Of a stretch of 56,121 bases of DNA, positions 56,106 through 56,121 are shown piece by piece. The notes beneath the pieces are model-generated. The model had not been told where the DNA came from, made no database searches, and saw only the letters and a list, made by a program, of their open reading frames with translations. The stretch is from Emmonsiellopsis sp. PD_33 (taxonomy: Eukaryota; Ascomycota; Eurotiomycetes; Onygenales; Ajellomycetaceae). The first letter of the stretch is position 1. Every line of letters begins with the position of its first letter. The position numbers and the translations under genes were made by a program. Location: assembly GCA_032988165.1 (NCBI GenBank), contig JANTQF010000226.1:1-56121 (forward strand), given 5' to 3'.

Positions 56106-56121
56106 TGAGTGAGGTAGGAAT

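Larger units (their letters stand above)
54997..56121. other. AT-rich and microsatellite DNA at the window end
   Basis: No gene is supported. AT-rich from 55240 on. Minus ORF 54771-55085 is a shadow of the G-rich end of the dehydrogenase gene. Plus ORF 55398-55646 is a translation of repeat DNA. Confidence 0.6.

Noticed and set aside
55986..56121. Telomere or subtelomere end
   Set aside because: GT/GA-rich microsatellite without TTAGGG repeats; the sequence simply reaches the window end.

Overview
The window is nuclear DNA of a filamentous ascomycete (Pezizomycotina). The evidence is many short spliceosomal introns (about 47-100 nt, GTAAGT/GTATGT donors, CTAAC-like branch points), orthologues of Arp2, gamma-tubulin, Ipi1 and roadblock dynein light chain with fungal exon layouts, and fungal families such as the CorA-like proteins, CREG-like secreted proteins, TDT sulfite/malate transporters and a short secreted tyrosinase. 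Eurotiomycetes is most likely. The total loss of CpG in the AT-rich block resembles what is known for repeats in Onygenales such as Coccidioides, but the genus cannot be fixed from the sequence alone.

Layout. 1-6.2 kb: a low-complexity Pro/His/Gln-rich protein (minus), a gene-poor stretch, and seven-exon Arp2 (plus). 6.59-17.88 kb: an AT-rich block of 11.3 kb in which I could find no CpG dinucleotide. It holds decayed ORFs, six tandem repeat families and an inverted repeat, and reads as mutated transposon debris. 18.1-21.7 kb: an unknown 212-aa protein (minus) and a CorA-like membrane protein (plus). 21.8-38.0 kb: an accessory metabolic stretch with a HyuA-HyuB hydantoinase/oxoprolinase fusion (minus), a DMT-family transporter (minus), an aldo-keto reductase, a zinc-less MDR reductase, a TDT transporter and an Asp/Glu/hydantoin racemase (all plus). 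38.2-45.0 kb: mainly housekeeping genes (gamma-tubulin, small hydrophilic stress-like protein, roadblock light chain, Ipi1, a small conserved protein). 45.3-51.5 kb: a possible interrupted gene next to a 311-bp CpG-free insert, a CREG-like secreted protein, 3 kb without a convincing gene, and a tyrosinase. 51.5-56.1 kb: gene-poor DNA, a 3-hydroxyacyl-CoA dehydrogenase-like gene, then AT-rich and microsatellite DNA.

How the genes may work together. The hydantoinase fusion and the hydantoin-racemase homologue are the same two enzyme types that sit together in bacterial hydantoin-utilisation operons. Two transporters and two NAD(P)H oxidoreductases lie between them here, so a fungal cyclic-amide/ureide utilisation cluster is a testable idea, not a demonstrated one. 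Arp2, gamma-tubulin, dynein light chain and Ipi1 are core cytoskeletal and ribosome-assembly functions.

Exon models were built by hand from splice signals, reading phase and remembered family conservation. No database search was run.
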